Assembly: GCF_003201205.1 (NCBI RefSeq)
Contig: NZ_QICN01000001.1
Coordinates: 744,001-808,000, forward strand
Origin: Sinimarinibacterium flocculans
Lineage (GTDB): Bacteria > Pseudomonadota > Gammaproteobacteria > Nevskiales > Nevskiaceae
DNA: 64,000 nucleotides
Direction: 5' to 3'
Below the pieces are notes generated by a model. That model was not told the origin of the DNA. It was given only the letters and a program-made list of their open reading frames with translations, and did not search any database. This document shows, piece by piece, positions 52,844 through 61,594 of the stretch. How positions within the stretch are numbered: position 1 is the first letter of the stretch; each line of letters starts with the position of its first letter. Position numbers and translations under genes: made by a program.

Positions 52844-54002
52844 GTTCGCCGATGTAGTTGAGCAGCATTTCGTTGTTGATGGGTGCGATCTCCATCAGCC
52901 GTACCGAAGGCCACAGGGTGATGATGTCGTAGTCCCGGTCGAAGCCGTAGCCGCCGTGGGTTTGCAGGGCGGCCTCGACGGCTTTGACCGCCGCGCGCGA
53001 GCCCAGCAGCTTCGCCATGTTGGCGTGCGCGCCGGCATTGCCGCCGGCGTCGAAGGTTGCGGCGGCCTGGATCATCATCAGTCGCGCCGCCTCCAGTTCG
53101 GCCTTGGCCTCGGCCAGCCGGTGCTGCAGGGCCTGGTAGCCGCCGATGGGGACGCCGAAGGGTTTGCGTTCGTTGGCGTAGGCCACGGCCTTCTTGAGCG
53201 CGTAGTTGCCCAAGCCCACGGACATGGCGGTCACCAGCAGGCGTTCCGAGTTCAGCGCCTCGAACATGCCGGCCAGTCCCTGGCCCGGCAGGCCGATGAG
53301 GCGATCCGCATCGAGCCGGACCTCGTCGAAGAACACGAGGTACTGTCGCTCGGGCCAACCGACATCGATGTTCAGCGGCTGCAGCTGCACCCCGGGCGCA
53401 TCGGTATCCACCACGAACAGCGACATGCCCTCGGTGCGGCGCCCGACCTCGCCGACCTTCTGGGTGCGGGCCACGACCAGCATGCGGTTGGCGTCCGCCG
53501 CGCCGGAGATAAACACCTTGCGCCCGGTCAGCCGGTAGCCATCGCCCTCCCGTGTCGCCAGCGAGGACATCGCGAAGCTGTTGGTACCGGCATCCGGTTC
53601 GGTGATGGCAAAGCACAGTTTCTCGGTGCCGCTGATCGTCGGTTTGACGAAACGCTCGATCTGCTCGGGCGTGCCATGGCGGATGATCGGCACCCGCGCA
53701 AAGCCGGTGAGCAGCAACATCGGCAGCACCAGTCCTGCTTCGGCCAGTGCTTCCATCAGCGCCACCAGCTCCACCTGGCCGCCGCCGGAGCCGCCCAGAT
53801 CCTCCGGGATGGAGATGCCGAGCAGTCCGTATTCGCCCAGCGTCTCCCAGATCTCCTGCGGGAAGCGGTGCTGGTCGATGCATTCGCGCATGTATGCACG
53901 GGAAAAGCCCTCGCTCACGACGCGGGCGGCCTCACGGATATCGTGCATGCGCTCGGCCACGCTGCCCGGGCCAAACGGCATATCGGATGTGTTGCTGATC
54001 AT
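52815..54002 (-). CDS. Acyl-CoA dehydrogenase
   Basis: 395 aa. CFAITEPDAGTNSFAMSS, GRKVFISGAADANRMLV, GGYQALQHRLAEAKAELEAARL and the end ALQTHGGYGFDRDYDIITLWPSVRLMEIAPINNEMLLNYIGEHVLGLP. The catalytic-site region differs from the paired dehydrogenases, so it looks like a single-chain enzyme of fatty or alkane-derived acyl-CoA oxidation. Sixteen bases after the thiolase-like gene. Confidence 0.92.
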   Translation of the reverse strand: MISNTSDMPFGPGSVAERMHDIREAARVVSEGFSRAYMRECIDQHRFPQEIWETLGEYGLLGISIPEDLGGSGGGQVELVALMEALAEAGLVLPMLLLTGFARVPIIRHGTPEQIERFVKPTISGTEKLCFAITEPDAGTNSFAMSSLATREGDGYRLTGRKVFISGAADANRMLVVARTQKVGEVGRRTEGMSLFVVDTDAPGVQLQPLNIDVGWPERQYLVFFDEVRLDADRLIGLPGQGLAGMFEALNSERLLVTAMSVGLGNYALKKAVAYANERKPFGVPIGGYQALQHRLAEAKAELEAARLMMIQAAATFDAGGNAGAHANMAKLLGSRAAVKAVEAALQTHGGYGFDRDYDIITLWPSVRLMEIAPINNEMLLNYIGEHVLGLPKSY

Positions 54003-54018
54003 CGTCGTCTCCTCCCCG

Positions 54019-55524
54019 TCATGGTTGCGGGGTAAACAGGTTACGTCGGCCGTCGTGATGCACGCGGCCCGGCTGATCGAGAAACTCCTCGGTGGTCATG
54101 GCAGCGAGCAGGTCCTGATCGGCGGGTGTGTTGGCGACAAAGCGCCGACCGTCGCGCAGGCGGCCGAGGACGATGCCCTGAACCGGGCGGTCGGTGCGGT
54201 CGTGCATGACGGTATAGGTCTCGATGCGGCCCGTGCCTTCGGCCTGCTCCACGACGTCCACGCCAGGGCCGGCGTCGATTTCAGCCTGCAGCCCGGCCGT
54301 ATCGACTGGCTGCCATCCGCCGCTGGGCGGGTGCCCGCCGTAGAGCCCCAGAGAGTGCTTGCTCATGTACCAGCCGACACCGCTGACCAGGCCGGTGGCG
54401 CTGCGGTCGGCGCGGATGCGGGCCATGACCTCGGCGATGGCGTGGGTGCAATAGTTGTTGCCGGGCCCGCCGTGAAATGCCAGCCCGCCCGTGACGGTCA
54501 GCGGCCGGGGATCGTGTGCGGCAATGCCCAGTGCGTCGCGCGCGATCTGCACCGCGCTGGGGAAACAGCTGTACAGGTCGAGGTGATCGATCTCGTCGAT
54601 GGCAAGTCCGGCGGCGGCGAGCAGCCGCCGGCCGCAGGCCGTGATCGCCGGGGAGCGGGACAGATCGGCCCGCTCGGAGACGAACCAGCGCTCGTGGGCG
54701 CTTGCCGCGGCCAGGGGGTATACCCAGCGCTCGGGGTCGATGCCCAGCTGCCGGGCCTTGGCCGCCGACATCATCACCAGTGCGGCGGCCTGATCCACAG
54801 CGATGAGAGCGTTCAGATGCTTGGTGTAAGGCGCGCCGACCATGCGGTTCTTGGGCGTACGCTCGGCGATGTCGGCCGCCGACAGCGATTCGCGGCGCCA
54901 GGCCTGTGGATTGCTGGCCGCGACGGCGCTGAACCGCGCATACAGCTCGCCCAGCATCTGCCGGTGTGCAACCGGGTCGTGGCCGTAGCGGGCGCGCAAG
55001 GCCTGCTCGAACAGGGGGTAGATCTGAATGGGCAGATCCAGTCCGTGGCCTTGTTCGGTCCTGTTCGTCGGCGCGCGCTCGTCCCCGAGCAAGCGCGGGC
55101 CTTCGCCGCTTGCGGTATCGATCACACGGGACAGGCCGGCACTCCGGCCGCGCATCTGCGTGGCCAGCGCCTCGCCGCCCGCGATCAAGGCGCAGTCGAG
55201 TTCGCCGCTGGCGATGCGCCTGGCGTAGTACCCGACCAGCCATTGGCCCATGTTCCCGCCGATGGGGGTATAGAAGCGCTCGCCGGGATCGATGCCCAGG
55301 CGTCGCGCCAGGCTGGCCGGGGCATCGGGATAGGCCGGTGCCAGGATGTTGAGACAGCTCAGTGACCGGACCTGTCCCAGCACGCCGGCCACGCCGCAGT
55401 CCGCAGCCGCAGCGCGTGCCGCCTCGGCGATCAGGTCGATCGGCGTGCGGGCATCATCCGGCTCGCGTGCGGTGATTTGACCGGCGCCGACCAGCACCGG
55501 TGTGCTTGCTTCCCCTCGTATCAT
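54019..55524 (-). CDS. Thiolase-superfamily acetyl-CoA acetyltransferase-like protein
   Basis: 501 aa, longer than classical thiolases, with a C-terminal OB-like extension. Motifs: ALIAGGEA, LDLYSCFPSAVQIARDALGI, TVTGGLAFHGGPGNNYCTHAI. At the usual nucleophile site the sequence reads PIGGNMGQWLVGYYARR, without Cys, so the reaction is not certain. Overlaps the thioesterase gene (ATGA). Confidence 0.82.
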   Translation of the reverse strand: MIRGEASTPVLVGAGQITAREPDDARTPIDLIAEAARAAAADCGVAGVLGQVRSLSCLNILAPAYPDAPASLARRLGIDPGERFYTPIGGNMGQWLVGYYARRIASGELDCALIAGGEALATQMRGRSAGLSRVIDTASGEGPRLLGDERAPTNRTEQGHGLDLPIQIYPLFEQALRARYGHDPVAHRQMLGELYARFSAVAASNPQAWRRESLSAADIAERTPKNRMVGAPYTKHLNALIAVDQAAALVMMSAAKARQLGIDPERWVYPLAAASAHERWFVSERADLSRSPAITACGRRLLAAAGLAIDEIDHLDLYSCFPSAVQIARDALGIAAHDPRPLTVTGGLAFHGGPGNNYCTHAIAEVMARIRADRSATGLVSGVGWYMSKHSLGLYGGHPPSGGWQPVDTAGLQAEIDAGPGVDVVEQAEGTGRIETYTVMHDRTDRPVQGIVLGRLRDGRRFVANTPADQDLLAAMTTEEFLDQPGRVHHDGRRNLFTPQP

Positions 55525-55985
55525 CTTGGCCCTCGTGTCGGCCCGGCAGCGCCGGGAAACAGCAGTTGCACCCGCCCGACGGGGGGATCGTCCTGCCGGC
55601 AGATGACCCGGACCAGGCCGCTGCGGCGACCCTGGCGAATCATCTCGGCGCGGGCAAACGTGGATTGCGCCCGTGCGGAGCGCAGGTAGTCGATGTCACA
55701 GTTCAGCAGCTGCGGGCGCCGCCCGCCTGCGTCCGCGCTCTGCGCGGCCACCCGGGCGGTGATCTCGACCAGCGCCCCGAGCACGCCGCCGTGCAGGGCG
55801 GGCAGGAGGATGTTGCCGATCAGGGGCTCGCGATAGGGCAGGTGGAGTTCCCTGCCGCTGTCGTGCCGTCGGACCTCGAGCCCGAGATGGCGGGCGTAGG
55901 GGATGCGCGCCAGCAGGATCTGCCAGGCGGCCTCGGCATCGGCGCCAGGGATTCGCATCGGTGGCCCCGGGCGGACGTCGGTCAT
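55521..55985 (-). CDS. PaaI-type hotdog thioesterase
   Basis: 154 aa. LPYREPLIGNILLPALHGGVLGALVEITARVAA is the hotdog helix with the HGGVLGA motif typical of PaaI-like thioesterases (the active Asp/Glu being replaced or shifted to E). Overlaps both neighbours by four bases. Probably releases acids from acyl-CoA. Confidence 0.85.
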   Translation of the reverse strand: MTDVRPGPPMRIPGADAEAAWQILLARIPYARHLGLEVRRHDSGRELHLPYREPLIGNILLPALHGGVLGALVEITARVAAQSADAGGRRPQLLNCDIDYLRSARAQSTFARAEMIRQGRRSGLVRVICRQDDPPVGRVQLLFPGAAGPTRGPR

Positions 55986-56467
55986 GCGCGCTGATCCCCT
56001 TCGTCGGCGGCCTGAAAGCGTCGGCCCTGGGTATTGCGCATGAAGTTGACCGTCCCCGTGGCCACCGGCTGCGTCTGGCCTTCGGACCGGATTTCACAGT
56101 GGACGAGCGCGACGTCCTCCGTGAAGCGAAGACAGCGGGCGAGGGCCACCACCGCGCGGTCGCCGGCGGCCGGTCGCAGATAATCCATGCGCAGGTCCAG
56201 GGTGGCGATGGGTGTCAGCGTCCGCGTCGCGGCGTACACCGCAAGCCCGGCGGCCGAGTCGGCCAGCGAATACAGAACGCTGCTGCAGAGGTCCGCCGCG
56301 TCATCGTCGTCGAGCAGCCAGGGTTGCGGGACCAGGCGCATGCGAACCTGGTCGTCTTCCACTGCAAGTACCTGCATGCCCAGGTCCCGGCTGTGCGGTA
56401 CCTGCTCGCCGAACTGCCGGACCACCGCCACCGGATCGCCGCCCGGCAAGCCGCCTTCCCCTACCAT
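55982..56467 (-). CDS. Second PaaI/4HBT-like hotdog thioesterase
   Basis: 161 aa. DDDAADLCSSVLYSLADSAAGLAVYAATRTLTPIATLDLRMDYLRPA is the hotdog core, followed by RAVVALARCLRFTEDVALVHCEI. It is similar in build to its neighbour and may form a heteromer with it. Overlaps both neighbours. Confidence 0.85.
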   Translation of the reverse strand: MVGEGGLPGGDPVAVVRQFGEQVPHSRDLGMQVLAVEDDQVRMRLVPQPWLLDDDDAADLCSSVLYSLADSAAGLAVYAATRTLTPIATLDLRMDYLRPAAGDRAVVALARCLRFTEDVALVHCEIRSEGQTQPVATGTVNFMRNTQGRRFQAADEGDQRA

Positions 56468-57141
56468 CAGCGCGTCCTTTCCTGCTCGATCTCCATTCCC
56501 AGGTCGCCGCCGGCGGGGTGGTTTGCTGCCAGCAGGCGCGGGTAATGCCGGCGATAAACGGCTTCCAACTCCGCCAAAGGCAGGTCGGCGCGCGGGCCGT
56601 GATCGGCCAGGTACTGCATGTGGCGGCGCCCCGCCGCATCGAACTCATGCATCAGTGCATGCGCGCGGCCGTCGAAGTCCAGCGCCTTGACGCCGAAACG
56701 TTCGCATAGCTCGATGTTGAATGCCGGGGTGGCCTTGATCCAGCGGCCGTCCAGCCACAGCTCGGTATAGCCGTGGCAGTAGAAAATATCGGTTTGCATC
56801 AAAGCCAGCAGGCGTTGACTGGCCAGGTGGTTTTTGACGTCTGCCAGGCCGATGCGCGCGGGAATGCCGGCGGCGCGGGCGCAGGCGGCGAGGAGACCGG
56901 CCTTGGGCACGCAATAGCCGCTGCCCGCGGCGAGGATGGCGCTGGCGCGCAGATGCACCGGATCCAGCGAGAACCGGTAGGGGTCGTAGCGGATTTCGTC
57001 GCGCACCGCGTAGTAGAGCCGCACGGCACGTTGGCGGTCGTCCCCGGTCCCGGCGCGGCTACGGGCAAAGGCCTGGATGTCGGGGTGATCGCTGTCGATG
57101 AACGCGCCGGGCGCGAGGGCGTCGTGGGGGGCAGCAGTCAT
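56467..57141 (-). CDS. Transglutaminase-like cysteine-protease-fold protein
   Basis: About 225 aa from ATG 57141 (open frame to 57198). VRDEIRYDPYRFSL, AGSGYCVPKAGLLAACARA with the Cys, CHGYTELWLDGRWIKATPAFNIELCERFG with the His. Intact paralogue of the frameshifted gene 10072-10814. Such proteins are associated with lipid or aldehyde catabolism operons, but their role is unknown. First gene of the leftward operon; AraC-type sites lie at 57247-57275. Confidence 0.85.
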   Translation of the reverse strand: MTAAPHDALAPGAFIDSDHPDIQAFARSRAGTGDDRQRAVRLYYAVRDEIRYDPYRFSLDPVHLRASAILAAGSGYCVPKAGLLAACARAAGIPARIGLADVKNHLASQRLLALMQTDIFYCHGYTELWLDGRWIKATPAFNIELCERFGVKALDFDGRAHALMHEFDAAGRRHMQYLADHGPRADLPLAELEAVYRRHYPRLLAANHPAGGDLGMEIEQERTR

Positions 57142-57246
57142 CAGGGTCGTCGGTCGGTGGGGAGGGCGCCGGCGGTCAGGCGCGAACAACGCCTGCACGA
57201 CTCGTTACGCCAACTCAGCGTCGCGCGGAGGTTGGAAGGCGCACAA

Positions 57247-57275
57247 GGTCATTTTGTGCCAATACGGGGTCATTT
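57247..57275 (-). promoter_or_regulatory. Paired AraC-type sites before the leftward operon
   Basis: GGTCATTT at 57247-57254 and again at 57268-57275, exactly 21 bp apart (two helical turns), the spacing typical of AraC-family direct repeats. The right copy is embedded in CGGGGTCATTTGAAGAC, the complement of the site upstream of the ferredoxin gene. Confidence 0.7.
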
Positions 57276-57316
57276 GAAGACTGCGGGGGCGGCCCTCAGT
57301 GTGAGGCTAAAGGGCT

Positions 57317-58390
57317 CTAAGGGGATGGCGCGGGGGATGGCGCGCGCAAACCGCCGAGCTGCCGATAGCGCTCCGGGGGCTGGCCGAACCAGCGCTTGAA
57401 AGCGCGCCTGAAGTTGGCGGCGTCGTGGTAGTTCATCAGCGCCGCGATCGCCTCGACCGACAGCTGGCTGTCGCACAGGTAGCTCGCCGCCTGTTCAGAC
57501 AGGATCTCGTCGCGAACGGCCCGGAAGCCACACCGTTCCTGCTTGAGTTTTCGCGCCAGCGTGCGTTTGCTCATGAACAGGGAGGCTGCGGCCTCGTCCT
57601 CGCCGAGGGTTCCGGGAGGATGCGACAGCAGCAGCTTCTTGAGTCGGTTCCGATAGCTCGGTCGCTGCGGCTGCAGCCGGGCCAACATCGATTCACACTG
57701 CTGCAGGGCCAGGCCATAGAACTCATGATTGGCGGAGGCATTCGGTTTACGGCACAACGCGATCGGAAACTTGAGGGTCAGTGCCTTGCAGCCAAAGCGA
57801 ATCTGCCCGGTCAGGTAGTCTGAATAGACCGCCGCGTAGTCGGGCGCCGGGTGGGGAAAGCCGATCTCGGCTTCGTCGAGCGGGTGGCCGACGACGAACT
57901 CGCCAAAGTCCACCAGCACTTTCACCAACGTGTCGGCGAGGCAACGCTGGATGTCGTCGTCCAGCGATACATGGAAACTCAGTCCGCATTCCAGATAGCC
58001 CTTGGTTCGACGCAACTGCAGTTGGACGAAATTGGCGCGCGTGGGCAGGAAAGTGTGGATCGCCCGCAAGGCGCTCTGCAGATCCGGGCTGCTCAAGGCG
58101 GCGAAGCCCATCGCCCCGTGGGTCGCGGGGGTCAGGCGCTTGCCCAGCCGCAGGCCGAAGTCCGGCTGGCCGGACAGCATCATCGCGTTGCGCAGGATGC
58201 GCACCTGCTGGGGCGTGGTGAGCAGGCAGTCCTCGCTGAGGAACTTCGCAACGCTCAACCCCGTGCCTTTCAGCAAGCGGGGCAGTTGTCGTGCCGCCAG
58301 ACCGAGCTCACGTGCAATCAGCCAGGAGTAGTTGACGGGGAGGTCGGCTTCCCGATGGGGTCGACCGTTCAGCTGCTGCATCGTCGTCAT
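57317..58390 (-). CDS. AraC-family transcriptional regulator
   Basis: 357 aa. An N-terminal arabinose-binding-like domain of the OruR/ArgR type (NYSWLIARELGLAARQLPRLL, LRLGKRLTPATHGAMGFAALSS), then a C-terminal double HTH: EDEAAASLFMSKRTLARKLKQERCGFRAVRDEI and LSVEAIAALMNYHDAANFRRAFKRWFGQPPERYR. It probably activates both flanking transcription units on sensing an alkane or fatty acid signal. Confidence 0.93.
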   Translation of the reverse strand: MTTMQQLNGRPHREADLPVNYSWLIARELGLAARQLPRLLKGTGLSVAKFLSEDCLLTTPQQVRILRNAMMLSGQPDFGLRLGKRLTPATHGAMGFAALSSPDLQSALRAIHTFLPTRANFVQLQLRRTKGYLECGLSFHVSLDDDIQRCLADTLVKVLVDFGEFVVGHPLDEAEIGFPHPAPDYAAVYSDYLTGQIRFGCKALTLKFPIALCRKPNASANHEFYGLALQQCESMLARLQPQRPSYRNRLKKLLLSHPPGTLGEDEAAASLFMSKRTLARKLKQERCGFRAVRDEILSEQAASYLCDSQLSVEAIAALMNYHDAANFRRAFKRWFGQPPERYRQLGGLRAPSPAPSP

Positions 58391-58422
58391 GAGGGTTTCG
58401 CTGGCCGCAACAGAGTGTCTTC

Positions 58423-58451
58423 AAATGACCCCAATATGTCAACAAATGACC
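58423..58451 (+). promoter_or_regulatory. Paired AraC-type sites before the ferredoxin-P450 operon
   Basis: AAATGACC at 58423-58430 and 58444-58451, again exactly 21 bp apart. The first is embedded in GTCTTCAAATGACCCC, which is found inverted at 57268. About 60 bases before the ferredoxin start. Confidence 0.7.
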
Positions 58452-58512
58452 TCGCTGGCGCCCTGCGGTTCACGGAACATCCTGAGACAAGGCCATCCGA
58501 AGGAGAGAGACA

Positions 58513-58833
58513 TTGGGCAAGATCAGGTTTGTCACGCACGACCAAACGGAACACGTCGTCGAGTTCGATACCGGCACCTCGCTGATGCAGATCGCCGTAG
58601 ACAACGCGATTCCCGGCGTCGATGGCGACTGCGGTGGAGAATGCGCCTGCGGGACCTGTCACCTCATCGTCGCTCCGGAGTGGTTTGAGATCACCGGCAC
58701 GCCCGGCGATCACGAGGAGCAGATGCTCTCGATGACGCCGGAACGCGCACCCACCTCGCGTCTGGGCTGCCAGGTTCGAGCCACCGAGGCGATGGACGGC
58801 ATGACCGTTCGGCTGCCCGAGTTCCAGATGTAA
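58513..58833 (+). CDS. [2Fe-2S] ferredoxin (adrenodoxin/putidaredoxin type)
   Basis: 106 aa. The ligands are in DGDCGGECACGTCHLIV (C-x5-C-x2-C) and LGCQVRA (last Cys). Electron donor for the P450 encoded 14 bases downstream. TTG start, with AAGGAGAG 4-9 bases upstream. CYP153 operons usually encode such a ferredoxin and a ferredoxin reductase. Confidence 0.93.
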   Translation: MGKIRFVTHDQTEHVVEFDTGTSLMQIAVDNAIPGVDGDCGGECACGTCHLIVAPEWFEITGTPGDHEEQMLSMTPERAPTSRLGCQVRATEAMDGMTVRLPEFQM

Positions 58834-58847
58834 GCGTGGAGAACGCC

Positions 58848-60260
58848 ATGTCAACACAATTGCAGGCAATCGATATTGCCCAGACGAAGCTGGTCAACGC
58901 CACGGCCAGAGTGGTGCCGATGCATTTGCAGATCCAGGCACTGAAGTTGTTGGTGAGGGCGAAGAAGAAGATCTTCGGCCCGCGCAGGCCCCCGCTCCAG
59001 TTCGTTGAAACGCCCGTTCCCGATGTCGACACGCTGGCGCTCGAGGACATCGACCTCAGCAACCCGTTCCTGTACCGGCAAGACCAGTGGCGCGCCTATT
59101 TCAAGCGGCTGCGTGATGAGGCGCCTGTGCACTACCAGAAGAACAGCCCCTTTGGGCCGTTCTGGTCGGTCACGCGCTACGAGGAAATCCTGCTCGTGGA
59201 CAAGAACCACGAACTGTTTTCCTCCGAGCCGATGATCGTGCTGGGCGACTTCCCGGAAGGGATGCCCGTGGAGATGTTCATCGCGATGGACCCGCCCAAG
59301 CATGATGTGCAGCGGCGCTCGGTCCAGAATGTGGTGGCGCCGCAGAATCTGAAGGAGATGGAAGGCCTGATCCGCACGCGCACCGCCGAGGTGCTCGACA
59401 GCCTGCCGCTGAACCAAGCCTTCAACTGGGTGCCGACCGTATCCAAGGAGCTGACGGGCCGCATGCTGGCGACCCTGTTGGGCTTCCCCTACGAGGAACG
59501 TCACAAGCTGATCGACTGGTCGGACCGCACGGCTGGTACGGCGGCGGCGACCGGCGGCGAGTTCGCCGATGAGGAGAACATGTTCGACGCCGCGGCCGAC
59601 ATGGCTTGGTCGTTCTCGAAGCTTTGGCGTGACAAGCAGGCACGTCACCAGGCCGGCGAGGCCCGCAGCTTCGACCTGATCAGCCTGCTGCAAAGCAGCG
59701 ACGACACGAAGGACATGATCAATCGACCGATGGAGTTCATCGGCAATCTGGCCCTGCTGATCGTCGGTGGCAATGACACCACGCGCAATTCCATGAGCGG
59801 CGGTGTGCTGGCTCTGAACCAGTTCCCGGAAGAGTTCGCCAAGCTCAAGGCCCATCCGGAGTTGATTCCCAACATGGTCTCGGAGATCATCCGCTGGCAA
59901 ACGCCGCTTGCGCACATGCGCCGGGTCGCTACGCAGGATGTGACGCTCTGCGGCCAGACCATCAGGAAGGGGGATCGCGTGCTGATGTGGTACGCCTCGG
60001 GCAATCGGGACGAGCGCAAGTTCGACAATCCCGATGATTTCCGCATCGACCGCAAGGACGCGCGCAACCACCTGTCGTTTGGCTACGGCATCCACCGCTG
60101 CATGGGCAACCGACTGGCCGAGTTGCAGCTGCGCATCCTGTGGGAGGAGCTGCTCAAGCGTTTCGACCGTATCGACGTCGTCGGCGAGCCCGAACGGGTG
60201 CAGTCCAACTTCGTGCGCGGCTATGAAACGCTGATGGTCAAACTGACGGCGAAAGGCTGA
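58848..60260 (+). CDS. CYP153-type cytochrome P450 (alkane terminal hydroxylase)
   Basis: 470 aa. Haem loop LSFGYGIHRCMGNRLAELQLRILWEELLKRF, I-helix LLIVGGNDTTRNSMSGGVLAL, ExxR in SEIIRWQ and the CYP153-typical end VVGEPERVQSNFVRGYETLMVKL. CYP153 enzymes hydroxylate n-alkanes and related compounds at the terminal carbon. ATG 58848 is preferred (GGAG 8 bases upstream). Followed by a broken GMC alcohol dehydrogenase that would handle the alcohol. Confidence 0.93.
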   Translation: MSTQLQAIDIAQTKLVNATARVVPMHLQIQALKLLVRAKKKIFGPRRPPLQFVETPVPDVDTLALEDIDLSNPFLYRQDQWRAYFKRLRDEAPVHYQKNSPFGPFWSVTRYEEILLVDKNHELFSSEPMIVLGDFPEGMPVEMFIAMDPPKHDVQRRSVQNVVAPQNLKEMEGLIRTRTAEVLDSLPLNQAFNWVPTVSKELTGRMLATLLGFPYEERHKLIDWSDRTAGTAAATGGEFADEENMFDAAADMAWSFSKLWRDKQARHQAGEARSFDLISLLQSSDDTKDMINRPMEFIGNLALLIVGGNDTTRNSMSGGVLALNQFPEEFAKLKAHPELIPNMVSEIIRWQTPLAHMRRVATQDVTLCGQTIRKGDRVLMWYASGNRDERKFDNPDDFRIDRKDARNHLSFGYGIHRCMGNRLAELQLRILWEELLKRFDRIDVVGEPERVQSNFVRGYETLMVKLTAKG

Positions 60261-60277
60261 GGCGCTATCGGGTCGAT

Positions 60278-60520
60278 ATGTCTGCGGAACCTTACGATTA
60301 CGTGGTGGTTGGCGCCGGTCGGGCGGATGTGCTGTCGCCAACCGCCTGTCTGCAAGCGGCCGCCATTCGGCGCTGCTGCTTGAAGCCGGTCCCGAGAGCC
60401 GCCGTAACCCGTTTGTGACCATGCCGCTGGGCTTCCTGCAACTGATGTTCAGCCATCGCTACAACTGGCAGTCCACGACCGAACCGCAGCGCCTCATCCA
60501 CGACCGTTTGCTGTTCCAGC
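60278..60520 (+). pseudogene. GMC-family alcohol dehydrogenase, truncated by IS66
   Basis: N-terminal 80 codons of a GMC oxidoreductase: MSAEPYDYVVVGAG, then after a frame break near 60317-60325 (one base missing in ggtcgggcgg) CAVANRLSASGRHSALLLEAGPESR, FVTMPLGFLQLMFSHRYNW. It ends at 60520 where the IS66 end begins. In CYP153 operons the neighbouring GMC enzyme (AlkJ-like) oxidises the alcohol. Confidence 0.85.
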
Positions 60521-60776
60521 GTAAGCGTCTACCCACGGCACTTGCACACGCGACGTGATCAGCTGGCGGTATTCTTCCAGCGATGCGGTAGCAGTCCGCC
60601 GATCTGCGAGTTGAGCGTGGTGGGCAGGCGCGTGAGCACCTCGAGCAGCCACGCATGCGGATCGTGGCCGTTGGCCTTGGCGGTGGCGAGCAGACTCATG
60701 ACGGCGGCCGCGCGACGACCGGCACCTTCCGAGCCGACGAAGAGCCAGTTCTTGCGGTTGTGAGACACTTCTTATA
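60521..60776 (-). mobile_element. IS66-family element, right-end fragment
   Basis: Begins at the IS end GTAAGCGTCTACCCACGG. Contains the C-terminal part of the IS66 transposase (RKNWLFVGSEGAGRRAAAVMSLLATAKANG, ending at the stop at 60559). Inserted in the GMC gene. Confidence 0.82.
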
Positions 60777-61000
60777 GCCGCAAGAATTATCTGTTTGCCG
60801 GCGCTGACAGCGTCGGCGAACGCGCCGCCGCGATCTACAGCCTGATCGGCACGGCTACACTCAACGGCCTCAATCCCGAAGCCTATCTGCGCCATGTCCT
60901 CGAGCGCATCGCCGAGCATCCGATCAACCAGATCGACGCCCTGCTGCCGTGGCATGTCGCCGAGGCGCTGACCCCGTGTCCGCAGGAAAGCGCCGTCTGA
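60777..61000 (+). mobile_element. IS66-family transposase fragment in the opposite orientation
   Basis: RKNYLFAGADSVGERAAAIYSLIGTATLNGLNP and HPINQIDALLPWHVAEAL, the C-terminus of a second IS66 transposase, ending TGA 60998-61000. It begins at the same codons as the fragment on the other strand. Confidence 0.82.
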
Positions 61001-61254
61001 AATCAGCACTGGCTCTTCCCGATCTCCAGTACATCGAGCATCTGCGGACGACGGGCTACGGCGACATCACGCTCGGTCGAGTCGAGGACCATCCGTGTGT
61101 CGCCACCGCCGCCGCCGAAGACCAGCATCTGGCAACGCTGGTCCGGCGCAAGGGTGAATCGCTCGCGCAGCTCTTGGTCCGCCTCGATCGCGCCATCGAG
61201 CGCGCGTACGAGCATCAGATCTACACCAACGAGGTCTACGACAAGCCTACGTGA
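60997..61254 (+). CDS. Small ORF overlapping the IS66 transposase end
   Basis: About 85 codons starting CTG AAA TCA at the transposase stop (overlap like ATGA, with CTG in place of ATG); LQYIEHLRTTGYGDITLGRVEDHPCVATAA, LVRRKGESLAQLLVRLDRAI, IYTNEVYDKPT. I do not recognise the family. The last codons share a 19-bp identical stretch with the left flank of the IS21 element. It might be an accessory gene of the IS66 element or a remnant. Confidence 0.4.
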   Translation: MKSALALPDLQYIEHLRTTGYGDITLGRVEDHPCVATAAAEDQHLATLVRRKGESLAQLLVRLDRAIERAYEHQIYTNEVYDKPT

Positions 61255-61255
61255 G

Positions 61256-61560
61256 TCAAGCCGGTAGCGACCGGACGTTTACCCAACGCCTGTGGCGTCA
61301 CCCGGCACGCGTGATCGGCGTCCGGCATGTCGACGCGATTCGTCAGCGTGTCGATGTTGCCGGGCAGCACGGCGTTTACCGTGATCTCACGCGCCTTGAG
61401 TTTGTCCGCCAGCGCCTCGGAGAGCCGCGCGACGCCTGCCTTGGATGCAGAGTAGGCGCCCATGCCTGCCGCAGCCTTCACCGCGCCGGCGGCGCCGATG
61501 TTCACGATGCGTCCGCCGGCTGCCAGATGCGGTAGAGATGCGCGAGGAGTAGCGGACCGG
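61256..61560 (-). pseudogene. Short-chain dehydrogenase remnant
   Basis: C-terminal half of an SDR: GRIVNIGAAGAVKAAAGMGAYSASKAGVARLSEALADKL, ITVNAVLPGNIDTLTNRVDM. It is a paralogue of the SDR at 35484-36173 (GRIVNIGAAS, GAYAASKAGVARL). N-terminal cofactor domain absent. Confidence 0.75.
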
Positions 61561-61594
61561 TTCCGAATGGAACAGGCGGCAAGAGCAACCGTCA

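Noticed and set aside
52438-55365. Long open frames opposite or out of frame with the acyl-CoA dehydrogenase and thiolase-like genes (for example 52438-53883 minus and 53581-55365 plus)
   Set aside because: Composition is Arg/Ala/Gly-rich without family motifs; the real genes are in-frame, overlapping and motif-bearing.
58851-60422. 523-codon open frame on the minus strand opposite the CYP153 gene
   Set aside because: The plus-strand P450 has all haem and I-helix motifs; the opposite frame has no recognisable domain.
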